Source: Bradyrhizobium sp. ISRA430 (lineage in GTDB: Bacteria; Pseudomonadota; Alphaproteobacteria; Rhizobiales; Xanthobacteraceae). From it: 64,000 nucleotides of DNA. The stretch spans positions 1,054,001-1,118,000 of the forward strand of contig NZ_CP094516.1 of the NCBI RefSeq assembly GCF_029909975.1, in the 5' to 3' direction. Below are positions 55,852 through 64,000 of the stretch, one piece after another. The translations under genes and the position numbers were made by a program. A model generated the notes under the pieces. It was not told the origin of the DNA. It was given only the letters and a program-made list of their open reading frames with translations, and made no database searches. How positions within the stretch are numbered: position 1 is the stretch's first letter; each line of letters opens with the position of its first letter.

Positions 55852-57707
55852 TTCGCTTGCGGCTGCCCCTTGGACCACCAGGTCTCCGGCAAATAGCCGG
55901 ACAGCGCGGTAGCCGATGGCCGTTCTATCCGATTCCAGCGCGCGATCCATTGCTCCGATACGTTAAAGAGGGGGATTGTGTAGAAGCCTGCGATCAGGGT
56001 GCGGTCGAGCGCCCGCACTGCCGACACGAAGGCCGTATGTTCGCGGGCCTCCAGTAGGGCTGCGATCATGGCGTCGACGGCCGGATCCTTGGCGCCCATG
56101 TAGTTGCGGGTGCCCGGATTGTCGGCAGCGGCGCTGCCCCAATAGAAATATTGCTCGTTGCCGGGCGACAGCGACTGATCCCAGCGGTTCTGGATCATGT
56201 CGAACTCGAAAGCGAGCCGGCGCTGGTCGAACTGCACGGGATCGACCGATCGCACGGTCGGCTCGATGCCGGCGCGCTTCAGGTCGCGCTGGAAGGCAAG
56301 CGCGATGCGCTCCTGGTCGCGCGTCGTGACCAGGATCTCGAAGGTGAAGGGAGCCTTGGTCTTGCGGTTGCGCAGCACGGTTCCGTTGAGATCGTAGCCG
56401 GCCTCCGACAGAAGCTTGAGCGCCGCGCGCAGCGTCGTGCGATCGCGCCCCGAGCCGTCGGTGACGGGCAGGCGGTAGCTGCCATCCATGATGTCGGCTG
56501 GAATTTGCGCAGCGAACGGTTGGAGCAGCTCGCGCTCGCGTGCATCCGCAGGACGGGCGTAGGCGGAGAGGTCCGAACCGGCGAAATAGCCGGCGACGCG
56601 CGAGTAGAGCCCGAAGAAGTAGTTGCGATTGACCAGCTCGAAGTCGAACAGCAGCGTCAGCGCCTGGCGCACGCGGATGTCGGCGAAGATCGGACGCCGG
56701 GTGTTGAACACCAGGAATTCCGACGGCTGTGGCACGCCCGGCTTGATGGTGTCGCGGATCACCTCGCCGGTCTTGGCTGCAGGGAAATCGTAGCCGTCGT
56801 GCCAGCGCAACGGCTCGTTCTCGACGCGGAAGTCATAGAGGCCGCGCTTGAAGGCTTCGAACTGGCCGTTGGCCTCGCGGTAGTAGTCGAGCCTGATCTC
56901 GTCGAAATTGTAGAGGCCGCGATTGACCGGCAGGTCGCGGCCCCAATAGTCGGGGTTGCGGGTCAGCGTCACGCTGGTGCCGGGCTTCACCGCCGTGACC
57001 CGGTACGGGCCCGAGCCGATCGGGCCTACCATCGTCGTCTCCTCGAAGGTCGCGACGTCGACCGCATGCTTGGGCAGGATCGGCATCAGGCCGAGGATCA
57101 GCGGCAACTCCCGGTCATTGGCGCCGGCCAGATCGAAGCGGATCGTGAGGGGATCGAGCACTTCGGCCTTTGCTACTTTCGCATAGTAATGGCGGTGGTT
57201 CGGTCGGCCGTGATCGCGCAGGAGCTGCCAGGAGAACTCGACGTCCTCGGCGAGCACCGGCTTGCCGTCGGAGAACCGCGCGCGAGGATCGAGGCGGAAA
57301 GTGACGTAGGTCCGCTCGTCGTCGGTTTCGACCGTCCTGGCCAGGAGGCCATAGAGTGTGAACGGCTCGTCGTTGCCGCGCGCCAAAAGACTCTCGATCA
57401 CGTAGTTCCGGACCTGCTGCACCGCCAATCCCTTCACGATGAGGGGATTGAGGCTGTCGAAGGTACCCAGAAGGTCCCAGGTCAGCCGGCCGCCCTTGGG
57501 TGCGTCGGGGTTGGTGTAGGGCATGTGGGTGAAGTCGGCCGGCAGTGCCGGCTTGCCGTGCATGGCGATGGCGTGGGCTTCTTCGGCCCGCGCCGCGGCC
57601 GTCGGCAACATGATGGCGAGGAGAAGGGCGAGGCCGCGAAGCCGGGCGCCAAGGACCCCGACAAGGACCTCGACAAGCCCCTCGAGAAGGCGCGGGAACA
57701 TGAACAT
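55848..57707 (-). CDS. Family 5 extracellular solute-binding protein (YejA-like)
   Basis: A 619-residue periplasmic binding protein for an ABC transporter of peptides or similar compounds. A signal region (GLALLLAIMLPTAAARAEEA) is followed by MHGKPALPADFTHMPYTNPD and APKGGRLTWDLLGTFDSLNP, the start typical of YejA/microcin C-binding types. It shows FSDGKPVLAEDVEFSW and the C-terminal NRWDQSLSPGNEQYFYW. No permease or ATPase gene is adjacent. The exact start is uncertain: ATG 57707 gives a plausible signal, and longer starts reach 57842. Confidence 0.88.
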   Translation of the reverse strand: MFMFPRLLEGLVEVLVGVLGARLRGLALLLAIMLPTAAARAEEAHAIAMHGKPALPADFTHMPYTNPDAPKGGRLTWDLLGTFDSLNPLIVKGLAVQQVRNYVIESLLARGNDEPFTLYGLLARTVETDDERTYVTFRLDPRARFSDGKPVLAEDVEFSWQLLRDHGRPNHRHYYAKVAKAEVLDPLTIRFDLAGANDRELPLILGLMPILPKHAVDVATFEETTMVGPIGSGPYRVTAVKPGTSVTLTRNPDYWGRDLPVNRGLYNFDEIRLDYYREANGQFEAFKRGLYDFRVENEPLRWHDGYDFPAAKTGEVIRDTIKPGVPQPSEFLVFNTRRPIFADIRVRQALTLLFDFELVNRNYFFGLYSRVAGYFAGSDLSAYARPADARERELLQPFAAQIPADIMDGSYRLPVTDGSGRDRTTLRAALKLLSEAGYDLNGTVLRNRKTKAPFTFEILVTTRDQERIALAFQRDLKRAGIEPTVRSVDPVQFDQRRLAFEFDMIQNRWDQSLSPGNEQYFYWGSAAADNPGTRNYMGAKDPAVDAMIAALLEAREHTAFVSAVRALDRTLIAGFYTIPLFNVSEQWIARWNRIERPSATALSGYLPETWWSKGQPQAK

Positions 57708-57969
57708 CGGCACACGTTGATTCGAGAACCGGCGGATATGAATCCTAACACAGCGATTTTCCCCGGGAGCGCACGTGCTGTCGCGGTCAAAGAGAGTTGT
57801 CGGCATTGATCTTTTCGTCCGCCACGTTAAGAAGGCGGGCAATCGCGCAAGAGCGCCGGACCCGTCACTTTTCCGCCTCTATTGACGGGGAGACAGCCGC
57901 GCCCAAGGCGGCTTGGTTCGGTGTTTCGGAGCGGCTCGGGCCATTCCCGTTCAGAAAGGGTTTTCCGCA

Positions 57970-58770
57970 ATGAATTTCCGCTATTTGGCCGCGTCCGTCC
58001 GGCCGCGCGGGCGACTTCTCGCCCTGTTGACGGCGACGGCATTGGTCGTTCCGTTCGCCGCAGAAGCCCAGGCTCCAGCGCCGGCACCCAAGGCAGCGCC
58101 GAAAGCCGCGCCGAAGGCCGCCCCCAAGGCGCCCGCGCCGGCTCAAACTCCTCAGGCCCAGCAGGCCCCAGCTCAGGGCGCTCCAGCCCAGCCGAACGGC
58201 CAACCGGCGGATCAGCAGATTCAGCTCATCTACGCGCCGTGGACCAAATTCTGCCTCAAGGGCCAGGACGCCAACGCCAAGCAGGTGTGCTTCACCGGCA
58301 AGGACGGCCGCATCGAGTCGGGCCAGCCGGTCATCGCCGCCGTGATCATCGAGCCCGAAGGCGAGCCCAAGAAGATCCTTCGCGTGACGCTGCCGCTCGG
58401 CATGCAGCTCGTCCATGGCACCCGCATCATCGTGGACAACAATCCGCCGCTGCAGAGCCCGTACGTGATCTGCTTCGCCAATGGCTGCATGTCGGACTAC
58501 GAGGCGACCCCGGACCTCATCAACAACATGAAGAAGGGGCAGAACCTCGTGGTGCAGGCAATCAACGCCAACGGCGCGCCGCTGACGCTGCCGCTGCCGC
58601 TGGCCGGCGAGTTCGCCAAGGCCTATGACGGCCCGCCGACCGACCCGAAGCAGTTCGAGGAAACCCAGAAGAAGCTTCAGGAAGAGCTGCAGAAGAAGGC
58701 TGAAGAGCAGCGCAAGAAGCTCGAGCAGCAGGGCGCGGCCTCCGGCGCGGCTCCGGCTGGGCAGAAGTAA
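57970..58770 (+). CDS. Invasion-associated locus B (IalB) family protein
   Basis: A 266-residue periplasmic protein. A signal peptide (LLALLTATALVVPFAAEAQA) and an Ala/Pro/Lys repeat region (about 36-75) precede the IalB domain at 85-225, which shows WTKFCLKGQDANAKQVCFTG, LPLGMQLVHGTRIIVDNNPP and CFANGCMSDYEA. Four cysteines would form two disulfides. The C-terminus is a charged coiled coil (KKLQEELQKKAEEQRKKLEQ). IalB proteins affect host-cell invasion in Bartonella; here envelope or stress function is more likely. ATG 57970 follows AAAGGG. Confidence 0.9.
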   Translation: MNFRYLAASVRPRGRLLALLTATALVVPFAAEAQAPAPAPKAAPKAAPKAAPKAPAPAQTPQAQQAPAQGAPAQPNGQPADQQIQLIYAPWTKFCLKGQDANAKQVCFTGKDGRIESGQPVIAAVIIEPEGEPKKILRVTLPLGMQLVHGTRIIVDNNPPLQSPYVICFANGCMSDYEATPDLINNMKKGQNLVVQAINANGAPLTLPLPLAGEFAKAYDGPPTDPKQFEETQKKLQEELQKKAEEQRKKLEQQGAASGAAPAGQK

Positions 58771-58794
58771 GCAGGCCGCTCAAGCCTGGACATG

Positions 58795-58824
58795 AAAAAG
58801 GCGCTCGGTTCGAGCGCCTTTTTT
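58795..58824. terminator. Bidirectional terminator
   Basis: GGCGCTCG and CGAGCGCC (3-base loop) with five A before and six T after. It serves the IalB-family gene on the + strand and hspQ on the - strand. Confidence 0.88.
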
Positions 58825-58848
58825 GCTGGTCCGCGTGCGGAGCGAAGT

Positions 58849-59181
58849 TCAGTTCAGCGACGGATTGCGCGGGCGGTAGCCGCCGGTCTTGTCCTTGATG
58901 AAGATTTCGGCCACCTGGGAATGGCGGATCGGCTCGCCAGAGTTATCCGGCAGCAAGTTCTGCTCCGAGACGTAGGCGACGTACTCCGACTCAGCGTTCT
59001 CCGCGAGCAGGTGATAGAACGGCTGGTCCTTACTGGGCCGCACCTCCTCAGGGATCGACAGCCACCACTCCTCGGTGTTGTTGAATTCCGGATCGATATC
59101 AAAGATCACGCCCCGGAACGAGAAGATCCGGTGGCGAACGACCTGTCCGATCTGGAACTTGGCAGTCCGAGCTTTAATCAT
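58849..59181 (-). CDS. hspQ: Heat shock protein HspQ
   Basis: A 110-residue cytoplasmic protein of the HspQ/YccV family. It contains KFQIGQVVRHRIFSFRGVIF, DIDPEFNNTEEWW, KDQPFYHLLAENAESEYVAY and VSEQNLLPD, all conserved in the family. E. coli HspQ promotes DnaA turnover and acts as a Lon specificity factor. The gene stands alone, ending at the bidirectional terminator. No heat-shock promoter is obvious in the 106 bases upstream. Confidence 0.93.
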   Translation of the reverse strand: MIKARTAKFQIGQVVRHRIFSFRGVIFDIDPEFNNTEEWWLSIPEEVRPSKDQPFYHLLAENAESEYVAYVSEQNLLPDNSGEPIRHSQVAEIFIKDKTGGYRPRNPSLN

Positions 59182-59287
59182 TCCCCGTCGATAGACCAGG
59201 ATTGTGGCCGATGCTAGTGCCCAGATTCGGAATTAACCCACCGGTAATGGGCAGATAGCCCCCAAGCCTTCAGAAAACACTTCATCA

Positions 59288-60241
59288 ATGGTCGATATCC
59301 TCAATCTGGCCCTTCCTTATTTCGGCCTGATCTTCGTTGGTTTTGCCTGCGGCAAGGCTAAGTCCCTGCCGGAATCGGGACTAGCCTGGATGAACTTCTT
59401 CCTGCTCTACGTGTCGCTGCCGGCGCTGCTCTTCGCGATCATGTCGAAGACGCCGTTCTCGGAGCTCAACAACCCGCCGTTCCTGGTTGCGACCACGCTG
59501 TCGACCATCGCGGCGTTCACCATTGCGCTCAGCGTCGGGAAGATCCTCGGCCGACTGTCGCTGCGCGAGGCGACGCTTGCCGGACTCTCCGGAGGTTACG
59601 GCAATATCGGCTATATGGGGCCGGGGCTGGCGCTCGCGGTGCTCGGGACGAAGGCGGCAGCGCCGACCGCGCTGATCTTCTGCTGCGACAGCATCTTCCT
59701 GTTCACGATCGTGCCGCTGCTGATCGAGCTCTCCGATCGCGATCATCCTTCGCTTGTGCACGCCTTCGGCGTGGTGCTGAAGCAGATCGTGCTCAACCCC
59801 CTGATCATGTCGGCCTGCTTCGGCGCCGCTGTCGCGGCGCTCCATATCGAGCTGCCGGTGGCGCTCGATCGCACCATCACCTTCCTCCAGAACGCCGCAG
59901 CCCCGACCGCGCTGTTCGTGCTCGGCGTGACTGTGGCGCTACGTCCGTTCGATCGCGTGCCCTGGGAGGTGCCGGGCGTGATCGCGGTCAAGCTGCTGGT
60001 CCATCCGCTCGCTTCGTTTGCGCTGATGCTGGCGTTCGGTCCGTTCGCGCAGCCCTGGGCCGCGACTGCCGTACTGATGGCCTCGCTGCCGCCGGCGCTG
60101 AACGTGTTCGTCATCGCGCGCCAGAACGATGCCTGGATCGAATCCGCATCCGTCGCGGTGCTGCTCGGGACCTTCGCCTCCGTGGTTACGCTGACGAGCG
60201 TGATGTGGTTCATCCAGACCGGGCGACTGGCGTTTCCGTGA
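59288..60241 (+). CDS. AEC-family transporter
   Basis: A 317-residue inner-membrane permease of the auxin efflux carrier/malonate-type family (PF03547). About ten helices in two halves: the first starts LALPYFGLIFVGFACGKAKS with SGLAWMNFFLLYVSLPALLF; the crossover region has GGYGNIGYMGPGLALAVLG; and the C-terminus contains MASLPPALNVFVIARQ. Substrates of bacterial members include dicarboxylates; here it is unknown. It is convergent with the UbiH-type gene, with eight bases between. Confidence 0.88.
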   Translation: MVDILNLALPYFGLIFVGFACGKAKSLPESGLAWMNFFLLYVSLPALLFAIMSKTPFSELNNPPFLVATTLSTIAAFTIALSVGKILGRLSLREATLAGLSGGYGNIGYMGPGLALAVLGTKAAAPTALIFCCDSIFLFTIVPLLIELSDRDHPSLVHAFGVVLKQIVLNPLIMSACFGAAVAALHIELPVALDRTITFLQNAAAPTALFVLGVTVALRPFDRVPWEVPGVIAVKLLVHPLASFALMLAFGPFAQPWAATAVLMASLPPALNVFVIARQNDAWIESASVAVLLGTFASVVTLTSVMWFIQTGRLAFP

Positions 60242-60249
60242 GCGGGTGG

Positions 60250-61434
60250 CTAGCGCCACCAGGTGGGGGTCAGTCCCTCGCGCATGGCGAAACGCCGCAG
60301 CGGGCCGATGGCGCCGAGCAGGTGCATGCCCATGGCGCGGACCGGCTGGAGCGGCAGGAAATCGTTGAGCAGGGAGCGGTTCGCAATGTCGATCATGAAA
60401 GTCCGGCTCAGGATGTCCGGCCGCCGCGCCCAGTCGTAGCGCGCCAGCGCCTCGGGCGCGCCGGGATCGCGGCCGGCCGCAACCGCCTCACCCGTGACCT
60501 TGGCGATGTCGGCGGCATCTCTGAGGCCAAGGTTGAGGCCCTGGGCGCCGATCGGGGGGACCACATGCGCGGCCTCGCCGACCAGCGCGATGCGGTCGCG
60601 GGCGAATGATTTCGGCCGCTCGATCGCCAGCGGGAATAGGTTGCGGCCGGGCTCGACCGTCATGCGTCCCAGAATGGAATGCGACTGCTTCTCGATCGCT
60701 ATGGACAGCTCCTCGTCGGTCAGCGCGCGAAGCCGCTCGGCCTCGGCGGGAGCCGCAACCCAGACGATGCTGGAACGGTTGCCGGGCAGGGGCACGAACA
60801 CGCAAGGGCCGTGCGGGGTGTGGAACTCGGTCGAGACGCTCCGGTGCGGCCGGGCATGGGCGACGTTGAAGGTCAGCGCGGTCTGGGTCAGGTCGCGCCG
60901 CGTGACTGCAATGCCGGCGGCCTCGCGGCACAGCGAATGTCGGCCGTCGGCGCCCACCACGAGCCGTGCCGTCAAAAACCGTGCGGACGCCGTGCGGATT
61001 GCGACATCGTCGGCCTCGATGACCACGCTCTCGGCTTCATCGTCGAAACGGACGAGCTGGAGCAGCTCGGCCGCGCGTTCTTCCAGCGCCAGCATCAGCG
61101 AGCGGTTGTCGATGTTGTAGCCGAAGGCCTCGAGCCCGATTTCGTGACAGGAGAACCGGACCTCCGGCGCGCGGATCAACCGGCCGGTGTCATCGATGAG
61201 ACGCATGACCTCGAGCGAGGCGGCCTTGTCCTTGCAGCGCGGCCAGACGCCGAGCCTCTCCAGCAGATCGACGGAGGCGCCGAGCAGCGCGGTGGTACGG
61301 TTGTCGGCATAGGGCGCGCGCCGCGCCACCAGCGCGGTTCGCACACCGGCCTCCGCCAGCGCGATCGCCGCCGCCAATCCGGCCGGTCCGCCGCCGATAA
61401 CGGCCGCGTCAAAAGAGACCGATGCATCTATCAT
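60250..61434 (-). CDS. UbiH/COQ6-type FAD-dependent hydroxylase
   Basis: A 394-residue flavoprotein monooxygenase, probably hydroxylating the ubiquinone ring. FAD-binding motifs are AAVIGGGPAGLAAAIALAEA near the N-terminus, VVGADGRHSLCREAAGI (the DG motif, about 158-174) and IALVGEAAHVVPPIGAQGLN (about 281-300, here with GE in place of the usual GD). The subclass (UbiH, UbiF or alphaproteobacterial UbiL) cannot be set from sequence alone. It is divergent from pcs with 127 bases between. Confidence 0.87.
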   Translation of the reverse strand: MIDASVSFDAAVIGGGPAGLAAAIALAEAGVRTALVARRAPYADNRTTALLGASVDLLERLGVWPRCKDKAASLEVMRLIDDTGRLIRAPEVRFSCHEIGLEAFGYNIDNRSLMLALEERAAELLQLVRFDDEAESVVIEADDVAIRTASARFLTARLVVGADGRHSLCREAAGIAVTRRDLTQTALTFNVAHARPHRSVSTEFHTPHGPCVFVPLPGNRSSIVWVAAPAEAERLRALTDEELSIAIEKQSHSILGRMTVEPGRNLFPLAIERPKSFARDRIALVGEAAHVVPPIGAQGLNLGLRDAADIAKVTGEAVAAGRDPGAPEALARYDWARRPDILSRTFMIDIANRSLLNDFLPLQPVRAMGMHLLGAIGPLRRFAMREGLTPTWWR

Positions 61435-61561
61435 GAAGGAGAAATGACATGCCCCGCGGCAAATTCAAGCCCGCAAATTTTCCCTGATTTTGTGCCGAAT
61501 TGCGCGGCCGAACGCCGCAATGGCGGATGTGCAAACCGGTCTCATTCTGATAGCAGAAGCC

Positions 61562-62287
61562 ATGGACAGCCAGGAGGATTCCCTGAAGCCCACGCCGGTG
61601 ATCCGCGCCGCGGCCTTCTCGGTGCACATCTTCACCGCATGTGGCGCCGCGCTGGCGCTGCTGGCGATGCTGGAGGCGGTGCGCGAGCACTGGGCGGCGA
61701 TGTTTCAGTGGCTGGGTGCCGCGCTGATCGTCGACGCGATCGACGGCCCGATCGCGCGCAGGCTCGACGTCAAGAACGTGCAGCCGAACTGGTCGGGCGA
61801 CGTGCTCGATCTCGTGTGCGACTTCGTGACCTATGTGTTCGTGCCGGCCTACGCGATCGTCGCCAGCGGTCTGTTGCTGCCGGTCGCAGCGCCACTGCTG
61901 GGGATCGCCATCATCGTCACCAGCGCGCTTTATTTTGCCGATCTGCGCATGAAGGCCGACGACAATCATTTCCGCGGCTTCCCGGCGCTGTGGAACGCGG
62001 CGGCGTTCTACCTGTTCCTGCTGCACTGGCCGCCGGTAGCGTCGACGCTGCTGGTCGCGGCGCTGGTCGTGCTGACATTCATTCCCTTCCACGTGCTGCA
62101 TCCGGTCCGCGTCGTGCGGCTGCGCTGGCTGACGATGTCGCTGATCGTGCTCTGGGCGCTGCTCGGGCTTTACACCCTGGAGATGGATTTCCGCGTCGGT
62201 CCCGTCGTCACCGTCGCGCTGTGCGCGATCGCGCTCTGGATCACCTTCAGCGACGCACTGATCCGGCTCGTAAAATCATTCGCATGA
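61562..62287 (+). CDS. pcs: Phosphatidylcholine synthase
   Basis: A 241-residue membrane enzyme that joins choline to CDP-diacylglycerol, a route typical of symbiotic alphaproteobacteria. The CDP-alcohol phosphotransferase motif spans residues 60-90: DAIDGPIARRLDVKN, then NWSGDVLDLVCDFVTY with the conserved aspartates. Seven or eight helices are predicted, with FIPFHVLHPVRVVRLR near the end as in Sinorhizobium Pcs. ATG 61562 leaves 16 residues before the first helix, as in that enzyme; 61520 is possible. The stop overlaps the TerC gene by four bases. Confidence 0.92.
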   Translation: MDSQEDSLKPTPVIRAAAFSVHIFTACGAALALLAMLEAVREHWAAMFQWLGAALIVDAIDGPIARRLDVKNVQPNWSGDVLDLVCDFVTYVFVPAYAIVASGLLLPVAAPLLGIAIIVTSALYFADLRMKADDNHFRGFPALWNAAAFYLFLLHWPPVASTLLVAALVVLTFIPFHVLHPVRVVRLRWLTMSLIVLWALLGLYTLEMDFRVGPVVTVALCAIALWITFSDALIRLVKSFA

Positions 62288-63018
62288 TGCATCTGTTGAC
62301 CAGCCCCGAAGCCTGGGCCGCGCTCTTGACGCTGACCTCGCTCGAGATCGTGCTCGGCATCGACAACGTCATCTTCATCTCCGTCATCGTCTCGCGCATT
62401 CCGGAAAAGCAGGCCAACCGCGCGCGTCAGATCGGTCTGGGGCTGGCGCTGGTGTTCCGCATCATCCTGCTGAGCGCGCTGGTCTGGTTGATCGGGTTGA
62501 CCGAGCCGGTTTTTACCGTGAAGGGCAGTGCGTTTTCCTGGCGCGACATCATCCTGATCGGCGGCGGCCTGTTCCTGATCGCCAAGGCCACGCACGAGAT
62601 TCACGGCGAGGTCGAGGCCGACGAGGCGGGCGACGGGAATGGATCCGGCCGCAGCGCCTTCTTCTTGGTGATCGCTCAGATCATCGTCATCGACATGGTG
62701 TTCTCGCTGGACTCGATCATCACCGCGATCGGCATGGCGCAGGATATCGAGATCATGATCGCGGCCGTCGTGATCGCCTGCCTGATCATGTACATCTCGT
62801 CGGGGCCGGTGGCGCGATTCGTCGCAGAGCATCCGACCACCAAGATGCTGGCGCTTGCGTTCCTGGTGCTGATCGGCGTCGCGCTGGTGGCGGATGGATT
62901 CAAGTTTCACATTCCGCGCGGCTACATCTATTTCGCAATTGCGTTCTCGGCGGCGGTGGAGTTCTTCAACGTTCTGGCGAAGCGCAACCGCAAGAAGGCC
63001 CGCCAATCGCCGCTGTAG
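62284..63018 (+). CDS. TerC-family membrane protein
   Basis: A 244-residue integral membrane protein. EIVLGIDNVIFISVIVSRIP holds the family's conserved Asp and Asn in the first helix, and IIVIDMVFSLDSIITAIGMA holds the second acidic pair. Seven helices are predicted. TerC proteins are linked to tellurite resistance or manganese export and metal loading of exported enzymes; which applies here is open. Its start overlaps the pcs stop (ATGA), so the two are cotranscribed. Confidence 0.92.
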   Translation: MMHLLTSPEAWAALLTLTSLEIVLGIDNVIFISVIVSRIPEKQANRARQIGLGLALVFRIILLSALVWLIGLTEPVFTVKGSAFSWRDIILIGGGLFLIAKATHEIHGEVEADEAGDGNGSGRSAFFLVIAQIIVIDMVFSLDSIITAIGMAQDIEIMIAAVVIACLIMYISSGPVARFVAEHPTTKMLALAFLVLIGVALVADGFKFHIPRGYIYFAIAFSAAVEFFNVLAKRNRKKARQSPL

Positions 63019-63107
63019 GCGTTCTATCCGGCGTCGAGTTGACAACGCAGGCGCGATGCCTTTCGCTTGTAGAGCGAAGCGGGGCGGGGAGCGAGGGAGG
63101 CCATGTG

Positions 63108-64000
63108 ATGACCAAAGCCGTCCGGGTGCACAAGGTCGGAGGTCCCGAGGCCCTGGTCTATGAGAGCGTCGACGTGCCGGCGCCGGACCGCGGCGAGGTG
63201 CGCATCCGCCAGCACGCGGTCGGGCTGAACTTCATCGACGTCTATTATCGCACCGGGCTCTACAAGGCGCCGGAGCTTCCCTTCGTCGCCGGCAACGAGG
63301 CTGCAGGCGAGGTCGTCGCGGTCGGACCCGGCGTGACGCATTTCCATCCCGGCGATCGCGTCGCCTACTACCACAATCTCGGCGCCTATACTGGCGAACG
63401 GAATATGCCTTGGGAGCGGCTGGTCAAGCTGCCCGATCACATCACCTACGAGCAGGGCGCCGTGCTGATGCTGAAGGGGTTGACGGTCTGGTATCTCCTG
63501 CACAAGACCTTCAAGGTCGAGCAGCATCATCGCGTGCTGATCCATGCCGCGGCCGGCGGCATCGGCCTGCTCGCCTGCCAATGGGCGCGGGCGATGGGGG
63601 CGCATGTCATCGGCACGGTCGGCTCGCGCGCCAAGGCCGAGCTCGCGGCGGCGAATGGCTGCGACCACGTCATCCTCTACAACGAAGAAGATTTCGTCGC
63701 GCGTGTGAAGCAGATCAGCCGCAACGAAGGCTGCGACGTCGTCTATGACGGCGTCGGCAAGGCGACATTCCCGGGCTCGCTCGCCTGCCTGAAGCCGCGC
63801 GGCATGTTCGTCTCGTTCGGCAATGCTTCGGGCCCGGTGCCTCCCTTCGCGATCGCCGAACTCAACAGTCACGGCTCGCTGTTTGCGACCCGGCCGAAGC
63901 TCAACGACTACATCGGCAAGCGCTCGGAGCTGCTGGAAGGCGCCGACACCCTGTTTGCCGCTGTCATCAGCGGCAAGCTGCACGTGCCGATCAACCATGC
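63108..64000 (+). CDS. Quinone oxidoreductase, C-terminus cut by window edge
   Basis: An NADPH-dependent quinone reductase of the medium-chain dehydrogenase superfamily. The visible 297 residues begin MTKAVRVHKVGGPEALVYES, with GLNFIDVYYRTGLYKAPELP, the family hallmark. The nucleotide-binding AAAGGIGLLACQWARAMGAH is at about 147-166, and YDGVGKATFPGSLACLKPRG follows. Zinc ligands are absent, as in QOR. Family length is about 325, so about 28 residues are missing at the edge. GGGAGGCC lies upstream of the ATG. Confidence 0.92.
   Translation, partial: MTKAVRVHKVGGPEALVYESVDVPAPDRGEVRIRQHAVGLNFIDVYYRTGLYKAPELPFVAGNEAAGEVVAVGPGVTHFHPGDRVAYYHNLGAYTGERNMPWERLVKLPDHITYEQGAVLMLKGLTVWYLLHKTFKVEQHHRVLIHAAAGGIGLLACQWARAMGAHVIGTVGSRAKAELAAANGCDHVILYNEEDFVARVKQISRNEGCDVVYDGVGKATFPGSLACLKPRGMFVSFGNASGPVPPFAIAELNSHGSLFATRPKLNDYIGKRSELLEGADTLFAAVISGKLHVPINH

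Overview
The window is high-GC chromosomal DNA from an alphaproteobacterium, most likely Bradyrhizobium or a close relative. I base this on content and gene order: an ndvB/ndvD/ndvC-type beta-glucan locus, phosphatidylcholine synthase, an IalB-family protein, the string glmU - glmS - DUF502 - rhodanese - recG - sdhE - mfd, and many small secreted or zinc-binding proteins of the kind common in that genus. No database search was possible, so the genus is an inference.

Layout. 1-14.6 kb is ordinary chromosome with a stress/envelope flavour: a partial acetoacetate-CoA ligase, a truncated phosphoesterase, small exported proteins, an AI-2E-family permease, a Nudix hydrolase behind a perfect palindrome, a YdcF-family protein, a Crp-like regulator, a CsbD gene coupled to a membrane-DUF305 fusion, and an SDR dehydrogenase. 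12.9-14.6 kb has no convincing protein gene but several strong hairpins.

14.80-29.75 kb is a 15-kb integrated element in a tRNA-Lys(UUU) gene. It is bounded by 53-bp identical repeats; the right copy completes the intact tRNA and the left copy is the displaced 3' part. Its left two-thirds is a tightly packed + strand series: tyrosine integrase, AlpA-like activator, RusA resolvase, Toprim-helicase, an array of TGAAACG repeats, a DUF5681 protein, a tail-collar protein, a scaffold-like protein, terminase large subunit and an archaeo-eukaryotic-type primase. I see no recognisable portal, major capsid or tail-tube gene. The combination suggests a phage satellite with its own replication and packaging genes; a decayed prophage is the alternative. 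The right arm carries small unknown proteins.

29.75-38.0 kb holds the beta-glucan locus and a SPOR-like membrane protein. 38.2-51.4 kb holds housekeeping genes for cell-wall precursors (glmU, glmS), DNA repair (recG, mfd) and flavinylation of succinate dehydrogenase (sdhE). 51.4-57.7 kb has exported or unknown proteins, a degenerate GGDEF protein, and a solute-binding protein translationally coupled to a degenerate AMP-ligase-like protein. 57.9-64 kb holds an IalB-family protein, hspQ, an AEC transporter, a UbiH-type hydroxylase, pcs, a TerC protein and a partial quinone oxidoreductase.

Palindromic dispersed repeats lie between genes at 1517-1597, 45268-45290, 47443-47523, 51453-51538 and 51616-51639.
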